Source: Buxus sempervirens (taxonomy: Eukaryota; Streptophyta; Magnoliopsida; Buxales; Buxaceae). Taken from it: 64,000 nucleotides of DNA. The notes beneath the pieces are model-generated. The model was not told the origin of the DNA and searched no databases. It worked only from the letters and a program-made list of their open reading frames with translations. The stretch's first letter is position 1. Every line of letters begins with the position of its first letter. The translations under genes were made by a program, and so were the position numbers. This document shows, in pieces, positions 1 through 11,761 of this stretch. The stretch spans positions 38,366,392-38,430,391 of the forward strand of contig OX387190.1 of NCBI GenBank assembly GCA_947561395.2, read 5' to 3'.

Positions 1-1004
1 AGGGGTGTAAGTGTAAATCTCCATAAATAATAAAGAAGCGGTCATGAATCAGTTGGAGACTCCTTGCATCTATTCTTGACTCTGATAAATGTCATTATTA
101 TCAAAAGAACTTAAAGAAGATTGGTTACTTTCCATACACAAATCCGATTGTTTCGTTAAAAAGGAACACACGTACGACGCATAAAGCAAAAGAAAAATCT
201 TAATTTCTACTGTTTATCACTTCTTCTATATATTGATATGAAAGGAGGCCTATTTTTTATTTGTTTTTACTTGCATATTGTCTTTCTTCATTTTGAAAAA
301 AAGGAAAACAATTAAGAACACGCTTGCTAAAAGGTCTCTTCGTTTTACAACACATATGCAATTAATAAGAGTTTAGGATATCTAAGGCTTAAAATTTGTT
401 AAAGGGACTTTTTTAGAAAGTAAAAGTTAAAAGGACAACTCTATCCCTATACAAATATAAGACAATATGATATTATAAGGTTGTTTTAGGAAAAAAATTA
501 ATTAGCTTTGGCACGCTTCCGATGTTCTCTTTATATATATATAGATAAGTATAGTTCAATAAATATTTGTGTGCAAGTAAAGTGTGATGGAAATCCTTAT
601 TTAAGTTCACAATTGGAAATGATCTGCCTCCCAACTGGCTTTCATTAGTTAATAGAAATGATCTTTCTATTTTTCATTAGTTGATGGAAATGACTTCTAC
701 AAAAAAACAAGTTGATAGAAATGATCTTTCTTTCGAGTCCTCACATCCTCTAACTTTGGACGCGTGTCATGTTTACAAGTATGCAAAGGAATAGAAGATA
801 AATTCATTTGACTAGCCCAGTGATCGTTGAAAGGGCTTCATCTGAAATCATACAGCTTGACCCGGAAAATATTGCTTGTGAATAACTAGTATTGATTAAA
901 AGAACGATGCATATGGATGTCATTGTAATTAAATTTCCAAAGGAAGAAATCGTGTGCTATGTTTTCGTGAATTGGTGCTGGATTTGGTCGTAAGATGCTG
1001 TCAC

Positions 1005-1140
1005 GTAGATCATCTCACGGTAAATATTTTTTAATTAATTATTTTAGATGATTTATATGGGCCCATATGAAAAAGCAATAACTTTGAAATACTTTACATG
1101 ACAACATCTCACAATCAAACACTATTTCACCAAAACATAG
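1005..1140. repeat. MITE-like repeat of the CCGTGAGATG family, copy 1
   Basis: The stretch runs from a degenerate 'catctcacggt' to 'gacaacatctcacaa'. A second copy near 4893-5030 shares the phrases 'gaccgtgagatg', 'tatgacaacatcttacaa' and similar spacing. Related motifs recur near 21160, 31910 and 41910-42037, so this looks like a dispersed short inverted-repeat family. Exact ends and a target duplication were not resolved. Confidence 0.4.
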
Positions 1141-3567
1141 CAGAAGATTTCAATTCTTAACTAATGTGTGCTAAGACTGTGATGATGTCGACTGCCACAT
1201 TATCATTACGATAATGTGCGATCTATGACTTTGATCACAAGTCATAATAAGACAGCACCGACTAGGACACAGATTCCATGACCGATGTTGTAGTGAAAAA
1301 GAAAAAAAATGGGGAAATCGACTATTGCTATTTGATGCAAGTACTAAATCAACTTGGGTATTAAAAACGAAAAGATCCAAACTCTCGTGGGCCAGATTCA
1401 GCCTTGGCTCCAGAACTTTCTCGAGTCATTATCACTCTGTTGCTGAGAAAGAGCTCGGCCACATGACACCCAGCTAGTGGAAATTGATCGAGCATGGTCG
1501 AACCCTTTCCCTTTCTGAGATTCCAATACAGGCGAGAAGCAGCCAAGTGGGTTGCAATCACATATGGCCATCCATATCGAAACCCGACCACACACACACG
1601 GTACTGATAACACAAAGTGATAAAAAAGGGAAGAGAGATTGCGTCGGTGGAACTGCAGTTTCTAACCATTGAATCAAAATTACTGAAGTTATAGACCTAA
1701 CCCACCGGTTTTGGATTGTAGCTAGCGTGGTAGTTGGGGACCCAGAGGAGAGAAAGTCGGCAATTGACACGTAAAATAATGTGGTGCCTACTAGCGTTAG
1801 TGCTAACGGTGAGCTTTGTGGACGAATTGTTTGATGATGATGCGACCGGGTGCTGGTTTTTCATGCTTTCAAAGGCATGTGCCGACGACCTTTGAAAAAA
1901 TGGCTCTTTTCTTCAACTTTGGTGGGTCTTATCAGTCGGATGGCCGTTTACTTCACGTCTCCCACCGCCATATAGTCCCTGGCCCCTTCCTCTATTTATA
2001 ATATAATATAATAATACGTTGAACAAAATTACACATTGTTTGAATACATAAGCAATGTATTATTTAAAATAGCTCTTTGAATACGATATCCAAAAGAATA
2101 TATCTCCATCTTATAGTACAACATGTGGCAAGTTATGGAAGACCGACACCCATAATTGAATAGTTTCGATTTGTGAGAATCTCCATGCATATATGCCATG
2201 TTATTAAGAAAATATTCATCATATATGTAATTGACATATATTTTTATAATCAAACCGACTCTTGATATAATTGATCATGGTGACAACGATTAAGTTATTT
2301 CAAAAATTTGCAAGAGTTGCGAGTGATGTCTCCCATGACACCAATGAAATGTTGCCACAGAGTTGCGAGTGAAACTGAGACCTGTTGTTCCTGTTGACAT
2401 GGAACCACTTGCATTAATCCTAAATCGAGTTTCATCTTAAATGAAACAATATAATTCTAGTTTCATACATTTACTAGCAGGTTGCATGTAGTAAATAAAA
2501 TGTTTGGATATGTAAGGAATACCAAAATTGTCAAAGCTAGGGTATTTTTGAAAGTGAAAAATGGAGAAAAATGGTTTATGTCATGTAAGGGATAAGAAAT
2601 TATATATTAAAGGGCATATGTTGAAAAATGAAAAAATGACTTTAATTAGGACACATAAGGGGTAACAAATTGTTGAAGGGTATCTCTTGGATAGTGGAAA
2701 AATAAAAGGATAAAGTTATCCACCTATGTATAAAATAGAAAATAACATTAGAAGGGTATTGTTGGGAGAAAAGATATTTTTTTGACACATTTCCCAAGCC
2801 TGTGTTCTTCATATATATATATATACACACACCTTTGACCTTGGCTTGAAGGATGCGTGATTTATTTGTCATTTGGTGTCACGACTAGTTAATGGACAAA
2901 TACTCGATTTCTTGGGATTTGGTGGCTTAACCATGTAGAACACCGTTCATACTAACACCTCAAGCTGATAGTAAGGGATGACTTTGGCTTGAAAGAAAAT
3001 TTTTTTTTTTCAGCGGGTGGAGTGAAGGTTTGAACCTAAGATATCGGCGTTTGCCTAAGTTTTTGGTACCATGTAGAACACTATTAACCAAATCATATAG
3101 AATCAGAAAATATTTATCATGCAATTATCTTACGGCTGAAATTGCAACACAACTTAGCAACAATTAACCAAATCATACCGACATCGCCATGACAGCTCTA
3201 ATTAGAGGCTTAGAGCTTATGACAGCTTTCTAAATAGATAATAAAAAAGGTCTGCAGGCCTTTTTTTTTAGTAAGATTTAAGATTAATTAAGAATGTAGT
3301 AAGCATATAATAATTTAAAGATGAGAATATTCTTCTGATTCGTTTTATTATTAATTTATTATAATGGCTTTGACGTTGAGTCGCGCTTGTGAGTGCGTCC
3401 GTTGGTGAAGGCAAAATCAAGACCTGTCTACCTGTGGCGATGGCAACTCGTGCATGTCATCAGAGTCGAAGCTCGCTCCGGCTCCATTTGTCGACAATAG
3501 AACGAAAACGACTCCAACGGGCAAAGACCATGCGAACTAAAAATGTAAAAGAAAACGGGATGAAATT

Positions 3568-3911
3568 GTCTGCCGCAAGATTGTGCGGCAGACAAGTGCA
3601 TCCTCGTGAGATATTGCCATGTATAATATCTCATGGCTTGTATTTTCAATGTGAAAGTATCTTGAAAAATGTGGAAGTATCTTTTCACAAGATACAGGCC
3701 GTGATGGGATGGATTCGTCTACCGCATGAAAATGCGGCAGACGATACCGCCCAAATGCGGTGGACGATACCGTCCAAATGTGAATCATGAGATGCTCCCA
3801 TCTCACGGTTCACAATTTTCAAATTTTTTTTTTTGTGAAAAAACAGCTCCTATTTTAAATTTTTTTTTTGTGAGGGGGCTGTATGGTCTGCCGCATGAAT
3901 ATGCGGTAGAC
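3568..3911. repeat. Cluster of 26-bp perfect or near-perfect palindromes
   Basis: Three copies of a 26-bp palindrome with arms GTCTGCCGCA and TGCGGCAGAC lie at 3568-3593, 3717-3742 and 3886-3911. A partial arm (AAATGCGGTGGACGAT) sits near 3750-3775. Between them are other small foldbacks, for example around 3609-3633 and 3786-3806. This fits a degenerate inverted-repeat element with internal duplications. A 133-codon open frame over the region has no recognisable protein character. Confidence 0.6.
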
Positions 3912-4892
3912 GATTTCAGCCAAGATGATTTTATTTCAACCCCAAGAAAACCTATCAATTACATGATTAGCCAATAAATCAGAAATCAAGTTAGCCTTGT
4001 TAATTCGATCTTGAAGAACCTAATTTTATGCAAATGAGTTAATGAAGTAATTATTAAAATTTTTTTTTCCTAAAGAACTAATCATTACGAATGAGCTGCC
4101 ATTTACAGCTAGCACTTGATATAAATATAATCCACCATTTTCCAAGCTGCTAATTAATCTCTAAGTAAAAACAAAATCACATTTGACACTTTAACAGACA
4201 TACTGGCCCATCTCTACTGGTTTTCAACTGGTTCCCACGATACACTTAGTACAACTCGTGTGAGCCTGGAAAATTTGCAAGATATTGCCAGCGATCTTCT
4301 TGGACAATTATTGGAGGATTGGTGAGGGTCCACCACTCAGTCTAAAATGAGACGAAATAGAATGGGGCCCATTCGTTGTAGGCTGGACCAGCCTATCTTT
4401 GTTGACCTAAATTCAATATTCATAAACATCATGCTATCTTTCCACGTTAAGCCCAACGATAACCCGTATTAATTAACTTCCATGGCTTATCCTTCCCTCC
4501 CTAGTTCCCCATCTCTTTCTCTCTGACTTGCTTGACCTGAAAAAGGAGACGAAAAAGTTAAAAAGACGAAAAATGGCCCCAAAAAAGAAAACGGAAAAAA
4601 AGTTACCACGTTTCTCTTTTTTTGTTTTTTTGGTAATGAAGTTACCACGTTTCTCTTCCGGTCGGCATCTGGTCCCCCAAATTTATTTTTACGCCGTGAA
4701 GAACTTTGTCGACATATGGGTGATTTGCTGATAACGACTTCTTCCCGTATGCCCACTTGTCAGAGTTGGGAAAACCCTACACATTCAGTTATTTTAGTAA
4801 TTCAAATATTCTTTCAACTAAACGTCGGTAACAACAATATAGCCGTTACTCAGCACAGCACATGGGAACGAAATCGCCCGTAGTCTTTCACT

Positions 4893-5030
4893 GTACTGAC
4901 CGTGAGATGTTGGATATAAATGTTTTTTATTGTTTTACGTGGAGCTTATTTGAAGAAAACACAAATCTTGAGATATTTTATATGACAACATCTTACAACC
5001 ACTAACGAAATCATTATAGTAGAGTAACAC
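4893..5030. repeat. MITE-like repeat of the CCGTGAGATG family, copy 2
   Basis: It shares its terminal phrases and layout with 1005-1140: 'gaccgtgagatg' at one end and 'atgacaacatcttacaa' at the other. It lies about 350 bp upstream of the PLT-1 TATA-like box, so it may form part of the distal promoter. Ends are approximate. Confidence 0.4.
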
Positions 5031-5371
5031 CTTGACTTAAAATCTGTTGAAACCGTAAACTGAATAATGTGAACACATACATTGCGATTGGACCAACAGA
5101 ACTATCAACAAAATGGTCTAACCGATATGATCTCGTAACACCTCAACATCATCAATAATACCCGAGCGTACATTTTCGTCTCTGAGCTGCAGCCAGTCGT
5201 CGCGGTACGAGATTCGTGTTTTTTGCTAAACAGTTTCAGGGATATGTTCGTAATTTTATCACTGACGAAAGCGGAAGGAAGATTCCTTGATCTGATTACG
5301 TGAGGCCATGTCATGAAAGAAGGGTATGAAAGAAGAGAAAGCGGAGAAGGAATAGACTCTATCGCCTACGA

Positions 5372-5396
5372 TGATGTAAGCATCGCTCTATTTAAA
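5372..5396 (+). promoter_or_regulatory. Putative core promoter of PLT-1
   Basis: TGATGTAA at 5372-5379 is followed by a TATA-like TATTTAAA at 5389-5396, 141 bp upstream of the start codon at 5537. The position suits a plant TATA box with a 5' UTR of roughly 110 bp. The TGATGTAA is a one-base variant of the TGACGTAA box found at the equivalent place in PLT-2, PLT-3 and PLT-4. Transcription start is inferred, not seen. Confidence 0.45.
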
Positions 5397-5536
5397 CAGT
5401 CCCGATCAGCTTGTCCCGACGAGCGATAACAAGTTAATGGCAACTTGAATCTCTGCCATCTTCACAAAACTGGAAACTCTCTTTCCTCCCTCTGGTCAGA
5501 AGAACGCTTCTAGCTTCTTCTCTCTCTCACTCAAAC

Positions 5537-7354
5537 ATGGCCGACGGGAAAATCGAGAGCACTAAAGCCTCCGGCTTACCTGATAGTATTATCCCGGAGA
5601 TTGCGTCCCCGAAGAAGCCCCGAAGAAACGTGTTCGCTTTGGGCTGCGCAATTTTAGCTTCCATGACTTCTACCTTACTTGGCTATGGTGAGATTATCTC
5701 CCCAAGTTTAATTTCATGTTCATTTGATCCGGGATTTTCCAACTCTTCCGAATACTTCATGATACTAAAAGGTTCTTGACGGCGAAACAGTTGTTAAGCT
5801 AGGTTTTTTTAGTACTGAGCATTTAAAGCATACTTCTTTATTCGGATCGAGCGTTCTCTCTCTTTAAACCTTCAGAATTTAGATGCTGTTGTTTCTTATT
5901 GTTTTCCCCTGTGATGTTCAGATATTGGGGTGATGAGCGGAGCACAAATTTACATCCAGAGGAACTTAAACATAAGCGATTTACAGGTCCAGTTCCTTGT
6001 TGGAAGTCTAAACGTCTACTGTCTGGTCGGATCTTGCGCCGCAGGGAAAACGTCCGATTGGATCGGACGTCGATACACCATCGTCTTCGCTTCCGTTATC
6101 TTCTTTGCCGGTTCTCTACTGATGGGCTTCGCAACAAATTACGCCTTCCTCATGGTGGGCCGCTTCGTTGCCGGTATAGGTGTCGGCTACGCTCTCATGA
6201 TAGCTCCGGTCTACACCGCCGAGGTTTCACCGGCCTCGTCTCGAGGCTTTCTAACTTCCTTCCCTGAAGTCTTCATCAACGGCGGGATCTTACTCGGCTA
6301 CGTCTCCAACTTCGCTTTCCGCAAACTCCCAGACCACCTGAACTGGCGGCTCATGCTGGGAATCGCAGCGATTCCCTCCGTCTTCTTGGCTGTCGGGGTG
6401 CTCGCCATGCCCGAGTCACCGCGTTGGCTCGTCATGCAAGGACGACTCGGCGACGCTAAACGGGTACTCGACAAAACATCAGACACTAAAGATGAGGCCA
6501 AGTTGAGACTCTCCGATATCAAAGAGGCCGCCGGGATACCAGAGGAATGCAACGAAGAGGTTGTCGCAGTGAGCAAACGCAGCCACGGCGAAGGCGTGTG
6601 GACGCAGCTTCTTCTCCGTCCATCGCCTCCCGTCAGACGTGTTCTAATCGCCGCCATCGGGATACATTTCTTCCAACAATCGTCCGGCATAGACGCAGTT
6701 GTACTATATAGCCCGAGGATCTTTGAGAAGGCCGGAATCCATGACGACGACCATAAGCTGTTAGCAACGGTGGGGGTTGGATTCGTCAAAACGCTTTTCA
6801 TCTTGGTAGCGACCTTTCAGCTTGACAGGGTCGGACGGCGACCGTTGCTGCTCAGTAGCGTTGCCGGGATGATTATGTCCCTAGCATTTCTGGGGTTCGG
6901 CCTGATCATGATTGATCATTCGGAGAAGAAGTTGATGTGGGCCGTCGCGCTGTGTATCGTTATGGCGCTGGCATTCGTGGCGTTTTTCTCGATTGGATTG
7001 GGGCCCATCACCTGGGTCTACAGCTCGGAGATTTTTCCGTTGAGATTGAGAGCTCAGGGTACGAGCATGGGAGTTGCAGTGAACCGGTTGACGAGCGGCG
7101 TTATCTCGATGACGTTCATATCACTGTACAAAGCGATCACGATTGGTGGGGCTTTCTTTCTGTTTGCGGGAATCGCAACGGTGGGGTGGGTGTTCTTCTT
7201 TACTTTCTTGCCGGAAACACAGGGAAGAACCTTGGAAGATATGATGGTAATGTTCGCTAGCCCCCGTCGGAGATGGTGTGTGACAGGAAACAGTAAAGAA
7301 GAAGATCGTAGTAGTAATGGGAACGTCGAGTTGGGAAAGAAGGTGCAAGCTTAG
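5537..7354 (+). CDS. PLT: Polyol/monosaccharide transporter PLT-1 (two exons)
   Basis: Exons 5537-5687 and 5922-7354 are joined by a 234-bp GT-AG intron in phase 1 and encode 527 residues. This is a major facilitator of the plant polyol/monosaccharide transporter (PLT/PMT) branch. The family performs proton symport of sugar alcohols, inositol and monosaccharides, usually at the plasma membrane. Visible signatures are LGYDIGVMSG at the first membrane segment, DWIGRRYT (about residues 96-103), PESPRWL (214-220), a GIDAVVLYSPRIF-type helix 7, DRVGRRPLL and PETQGRTLE (about 481-489). The alternation of hydrophobic segments fits 12 helices with a long central loop and cytosolic ends. It differs clearly from the other three copies (for example a longer, different tail ending KKVQA), so it is the older paralogue. 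The ATG was chosen because MADGKIE matches the other copies. Substrate cannot be read from sequence. Confidence 0.93.
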
Positions 7355-9031
7355 AGAGTTTAATTTAAGTAAATTGTCTACATGTCCACGTTGAGCTTTT
7401 TTCTCCTTTGGACAATATTTAACAGTATGTTATCTTTTATGATAGAAAAATATTACAAAGAGATGGGCAATGGAACGTGTACTTGTGAATGATTTTGTAT
7501 TTTAATTTCTTTTTTCTTATACTTTCAATACGATATAGAATCCTAGCTAGCTATATGTGTCTTTTATTCTACAACCATCTACTCCTGCCAATCAAACCAA
7601 AACCACCAGGTGATGGACATTTCTTGATATTGTTATAAGGATTCAAATCAGATCAGGACGAGCACCTTTGCGGGCTGTAGATGATTTGAATCCTTGTAAT
7701 AATAGCTTGTTGAAATATCGTAGGACTAAAGTTCTGGGAAGTAATTATTAATTATATAGGCAATATGACAAAAATAATTTATCTGTTATAAGGAGTAGAA
7801 ATTCTTGGCATTGTTTATGTAATTAAATTAGACATTTGCGCTATCTCTTTCTAATTTCTCCAGTCGGTCGATAAGGCCTCACACGATTGTCACTATTTTG
7901 CTTTCCCTTGTCGTATTTCGGCAATTTTAAACGTCTGAGGCCCTGCTTTTAAAAGGGAAAAACACACATATCATAGCAAAATCGGCAATTATAATAAAAG
8001 AATGGGATCTTATCTTCATTTGACCAGGCAGTGTGGGATATTTTTTACTTGATTATTGAGATACTATATACATGCATGCAGACAACTTGACTGAGAACAT
8101 GTGATGGGGGGTCAAGGTACAGATGAACAAGTCCACTATAATAAAATAATCAAGGGTGCGGAAATCTACCTGACAGCTCCCTCTTACCTTGCAAAAATAA
8201 AAGTTGATTGTAATTATATATACCGAGCTTGGCCAATCACTATTGTGGTCCAATCAATATGTATACATTTATATATATATTGACGATTTAAGGCCATTAA
8301 TATGTCCCAACCCATTTACCAGTGTTTTCCAATTCCAAGTCAGATACCCTTGGGCTGGCCTTGTAATGAAAGTGAAGATTGCGAATGAAATGTTCATTTT
8401 TGCCATCCGAATTTGGAAAGATTTCTCAACTCCTTGCATGGTTAAATCTGCAGTTTTGAGTGAGTGATAATGAGAAAGTTTTCTATATACTGATCAAATA
8501 GAAAAAATCTGAAATGCAAAGATTGAGAGAAAATACAGCTTGCGTTGTTAATGGAGAGTACGCTCGTTTTCAAGATTATTCAATTTTGAACTTTCAACAC
8601 TGGGAGATTTTGGTATCTGAAACTAAAATATGGATATAACAGTAATTTTGCGTGTGGGGACGTGGGAATCTGCACAAGGAGGGAACAGGAAAATTCCCAG
8701 GAATCATGGACCGATGAAAAGAAGTAAAGGGAGTGACTACTCAATCATCAATTGAGATCCTCTGCAACCTTTATCTATAACCTTAAATGCAACTATCCAT
8801 AGGATATTGTGAATGGAGTGACATTTCTGTAAATGGAGTTATAAGGATTCAAATCAGATCGGGACAAGATGATATTGCGAAAGGAGAGTGACATTTCTTG
8901 ATATTTTGAATTGCATATTTGTAAATTTTTAAGTAATTTTATTGGAAAACTGCGTATAATATTGTAGATAAAGGTTGCAGTGGATCTCATCTCCTCAATC
9001 ATATGATCTACAAATGACAACATATGTATGA
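7355..9031. repeat. PLT-1/PLT-2 spacer built from segments duplicated elsewhere in the cluster
   Basis: No gene is seen. Nearly the whole spacer has relatives in the window. About 7390-7830 corresponds to 12200-12235, 13228-13564 and 15198-15745 (downstream of PLT-2, where it is broken by insertions). About 7866-8215 corresponds to 20642-20985, upstream of PLT-3. About 8190-9031 corresponds to 32430-33107, upstream of PLT-4. This is the fingerprint of tandem duplication of a unit comprising gene plus flanks. Two short foldbacks with arms AAGGATTCAAATC lie at 7637-7700 and near 8840. Confidence 0.6.
7637..7700. repeat. Small foldback element with AAGGATTCAAATC arms
   Basis: The arms ATAAGGATTCAAATC and GATTTGAATCCTTGT enclose about 35 bp. 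A longer version of the same element lies at 13433-13533 in the duplicated flank of PLT-2. A half-copy lies near 8838. The same arm (AGGATTTGAATCC) borders the palindromic insertion at 11540-11714, so these form one foldback family. Confidence 0.5.
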
Positions 9032-9077
9032 TGACGTAAGAAAGCTACTAGGGTCGTGGCTCGTAGTCCACTTTAAA
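9032..9077 (+). promoter_or_regulatory. Putative promoter module of PLT-2 (TGACGTAA plus TTTAAA)
   Basis: TGACGTAA at 9032-9039, a TGACG/ACGT-core site of the type bound by plant bZIP factors, is followed by TTTAAA at 9072-9077 and the start codon at 9119. The same arrangement and wording occur upstream of PLT-3 and PLT-4. bZIP binding is an inference from the motif. Confidence 0.45.
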
Positions 9078-9118
9078 TCCTCGTCCTGTAAACTCAATCA
9101 TCTCACGCAAGCAGAGAA

Positions 9119-10829
9119 ATGGCTGACCGAGAAAATATTCAGAAAGCCGTCTCCGGCACTCAGAGTCCTTTTCGAGTATCTGGGATCTCTGTTTCTCTCA
9201 AAAAACGCAAGAATAGAAGGTTTGCCTCTGCATGCGCAATTTTGGCTTCCATGACTTCAATTCTACTGGGTTACGGTGAGTCGTCCTTTTCTTCATATTA
9301 TTTTGCTATTTCAAACGAGGAGTATATTTTGTTCTCTGTTGCTTGAATATACTCTCATACCATTTCATTCTTCCTGGACCCTATAAAGGTCTTTTAACAG
9401 TTTGTGTTGCTCAGATGGTGGGGTGATGAGTGGAGCCATGATTTTCATCAAAGACGACCTGAAGATAAACGACACCCAAATTGAAATTCTCGCCGGAATC
9501 ATGAACATCTTGTCCCTGGTCGGATCAGCAGCCGCAGGGAGAACGTCCGACTGGATTGGACGTCGATACACAACCGTCTTTGCTGCAGCCATCTTCTTCG
9601 TGGGCGCTCTGCTCATGGGTCTAGCTCCTAATTACGTTTTCCTCATGCTCGGTCGCTGCGTCGCCGGCGTCGGAATGGGATACGCTCTCATGATAGCTCC
9701 AGTTTACACTTCTGAGATCTCACCTGCCTCCTCCCGAGGCTTTCTAACATCATTCCCGGAGGTATTCATCAACGCAGGAGTCTTACTGGGCTACGTTTCC
9801 AACTACGCCTTCTCTGGACTTTCAGAACATCTCGGTTGGCGTTTCATGCTCGGAGTCGGAGCCGTCCCGTCGGTCATGCTAGGTTTCGGCGTCCTCGCCA
9901 TGCCCGAGTCGCCGCGTTGGCTCGTCATGCAAGGACGACTCGGCGATGCCAGACGGGTACTGGCGAAAATCTCGGACACTGACCAGGAGGCCGAATTGCG
10001 ACTCGCCGATATCAAAACGGCGGCGGGAATACCAGAGAGTTGCACGGACGAGGTAGTGACTGTAACACGCAAACACAGCCACGGCGAGGGTGTATGGAAA
10101 GAGCTGCTCCTTCATCCCTCACCGTCCGTTAGGCGAATTTTAATCGCAGCCGTCGGAATACATTTCTTCCAACAAGCTTCCGGTATCGACTCTGTGGTGT
10201 TATACAGCCCGAGAATATTCGAGAAGGGCGGAATCAAGAAGAAGAGTAATCTGTTACTGGCAACGATAGCCGTCGGATTGAGCAAGACAGGTTTCATCTT
10301 GGTTGCGACGTTTTTGCTGGACAGAATCGGACGGCGACCACTGCTTCTCATCAGCGTTGGGGGGATGATAGTGTCCGTGACATTTCTAGGATTGGGGCTG
10401 ACGCTAGTGGATCACTCGGAGAAGAAGCTGATGTGGGCCATAGCCTTGTGCATTGTTACGACATTGACGTTCGTGGCGTTTTTCTCCATCGGGCTGGGGC
10501 CAATCGCGTGGGTGTACAGCTCGGAGATCTTCCCATTGAGGCTGCGTGCGCAGGGTGCGAGTATTGGAGTGGCGGTGAATCGGTTAATGAGCGGGGTAAT
10601 AGGGATGACGTTCATATCACTGTACAAGGCTATTACAATTGGTGGGGCCTTCTTTCTGTTTGCGGGGATATCGACGGTGGCATGGGTGTTCTTTTATACG
10701 TTCCTGCCTGAGACACAGGGTAGAACCCTGGAAGACATGGAGGAGTTGTTTGGAAGTAGTTTCAAATGGGGTCGAAAGAAGGAAGAAGTGAAGATGGTCA
10801 GTGTCGGAGAAAACTTTGCTGTTGATTAA
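9119..10829 (+). CDS. PLT: Polyol/monosaccharide transporter PLT-2 (two exons)
   Basis: Exons 9119-9275 and 9415-10829 flank a 139-bp phase-1 GT-AG intron and encode 523 residues. The family signatures are intact: LGYDGGVMSG, DWIGRRYT, MLGRCVAG, PESPRWL, GIDSVVLYSPRIF, DRIGRRPLL and PETQGRTLE. The protein is therefore expected to be a 12-helix proton-coupled polyol or monosaccharide carrier of the plasma membrane. It is nearly identical to PLT-3 and PLT-4 over most of exon 2, which marks recent duplication or gene conversion. Its tail (ending GENFAVD) differs from PLT-4 because of small indels near the stop. The start was chosen from the shared MADRENIQKA opening. Substrate specificity is unknown. 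Confidence 0.92.
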
Positions 10830-11535
10830 CTATTTCGATTTTCCTGTGGGGAGTTGGTAACGGGCTCATCCATCATCATGGATCGGGCCTAGCATAACAA
10901 ATATATAAACCTGGATCTAAGTCCAACGCTTTATCCCACTTTTATAAAATTTTACTGTTGAAGTTATGTAATGGTTTAATGGCTTCAATGGATCCGATAT
11001 TTATCGGAATCCAATCTGAAAATGTATATGAGATATAAATCCGTTTTTCGAATACGGATATGGAATTTCAGATCCTATCAAATTCGGATTCGAATTTGTG
11101 ATACAAGTAAGATCTGAACCAAAATCAATATACCATACACAAGCCCACGGCTAGAGCGTTAGTAAATCCAATTGAACCAACCTTATTAAAATAAAAATTT
11201 AAGGGTTCCAGTATTTGTGAGAAATCGATTTACCTTAGCTTCTACAAATTCGGATTTGGTTATTTCATTTGGTTTAATATCAAATTCGGATGCCATATAT
11301 GCATTCGGTTTTGAATTCGAATATAAAAAATCCATCAGATTTAGGAACCGATTCGGATATCTGCTTTTTTTCTTTTAGTTCGAATTTAGATCATTGTAAA
11401 TCGGTACCCTATTTGACCCATTTCCATCCCTGATTGCAAGTGTCAATTGGTTCGATTCAAACGGAAAGCCAATTGAACCAAAGTCAAAGACATCAGTTTG
11501 GTTTGGTTTTATTTATATTTCGGTTCTCTTTCAGT
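10830..11535. repeat. 3' flank of PLT-2, duplicated downstream of PLT-4, with degenerate hAT-MITE-like sequence
   Basis: This segment matches about 34914-35785 downstream of PLT-4 ('gtggggagttggtaacgggc', 'cgggcctag', 'ggatctaagyccaacgcttt'). From about 10990 it is rich in TCCGAATTC-type words, as are 35200-35700 and the intact MITE at 58164-58714. The flank therefore carries an old, degenerate member of that MITE family which predates the PLT-2/PLT-4 duplication. Confidence 0.55.
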
Positions 11536-11539
11536 TTTT

Positions 11540-11714
11540 AAATCCCCTGCTGGGTGCCCAGCAGTGCTGGGCATCCAGCAGCCAATGGGAATCCCCCAGA
11601 CAGGGCCACATCACGGCAGCCCTGGCTTGTGTCAGGGCTGCCGGTGATGTGGCCCTGTCCCATTGGCTGCTGGATGCCTAGCACTGCTGGGCACCCAGCA
11701 GAGGATTTGAATCC
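11540..11714. mobile_element. Palindromic (snap-back) insertion of about 175 bp
   Basis: The two halves are almost perfectly self-complementary: AAATCCCCTGCTGGGTGCCC near the left end and GGGCACCCAGCAGAGGATTT near the right. The only large break is a roughly 10-base bulge in the left arm. The equivalent place downstream of PLT-4 reads straight through (near 35795, 'ggttttgaaaattacaag'), so the palindrome arrived after or differentially from the gene duplication. It would fold into a hairpin with a stem of about 75 bp. Class is unassigned: foldback element or hairpin MITE. Confidence 0.7.
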
Positions 11715-11761
11715 TTGAAAATGACAAGACGTATTAATTTGATTCGACTATAAAATTAATT

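Larger units (their letters stand above)
1..5371. other. Intergenic region upstream of the PLT cluster, no gene seen
   Basis: No reading frame here looks like a conserved protein and none has a plausible exon structure. The DNA is AT-rich, with poly-A/T tracts and a short TA run near 530-545. Around 640-735 a phrase resembling 'gttgatagaaatgatctttct' recurs two to three times. Two copies of a small repeat containing CCGTGAGATG-like and ACATCTYACAA-like ends lie near 1005-1140 and 4893-5030. A hairpin cluster at 3568-3911 is listed separately. Confidence 0.6.

Noticed and set aside
2996-3075. Possible tRNA-like segment ('ggtttgaacctaagatatc')
   Set aside because: It contains one B-box-like word but no cloverleaf, and no A box at the right distance.
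3389-3790. 133-codon + strand frame
   Set aside because: It runs through palindromic repeats, has no recognisable domain and shows no splice or promoter context.
9803-10115. Antisense open frames of 78-89 codons repeated in all three young PLT genes (also 22662-22974 and 33881-34193)
   Set aside because: They are shadows of the conserved transporter exon on the opposite strand. Their conservation follows from the sense coding sequence, and they have no independent protein features.
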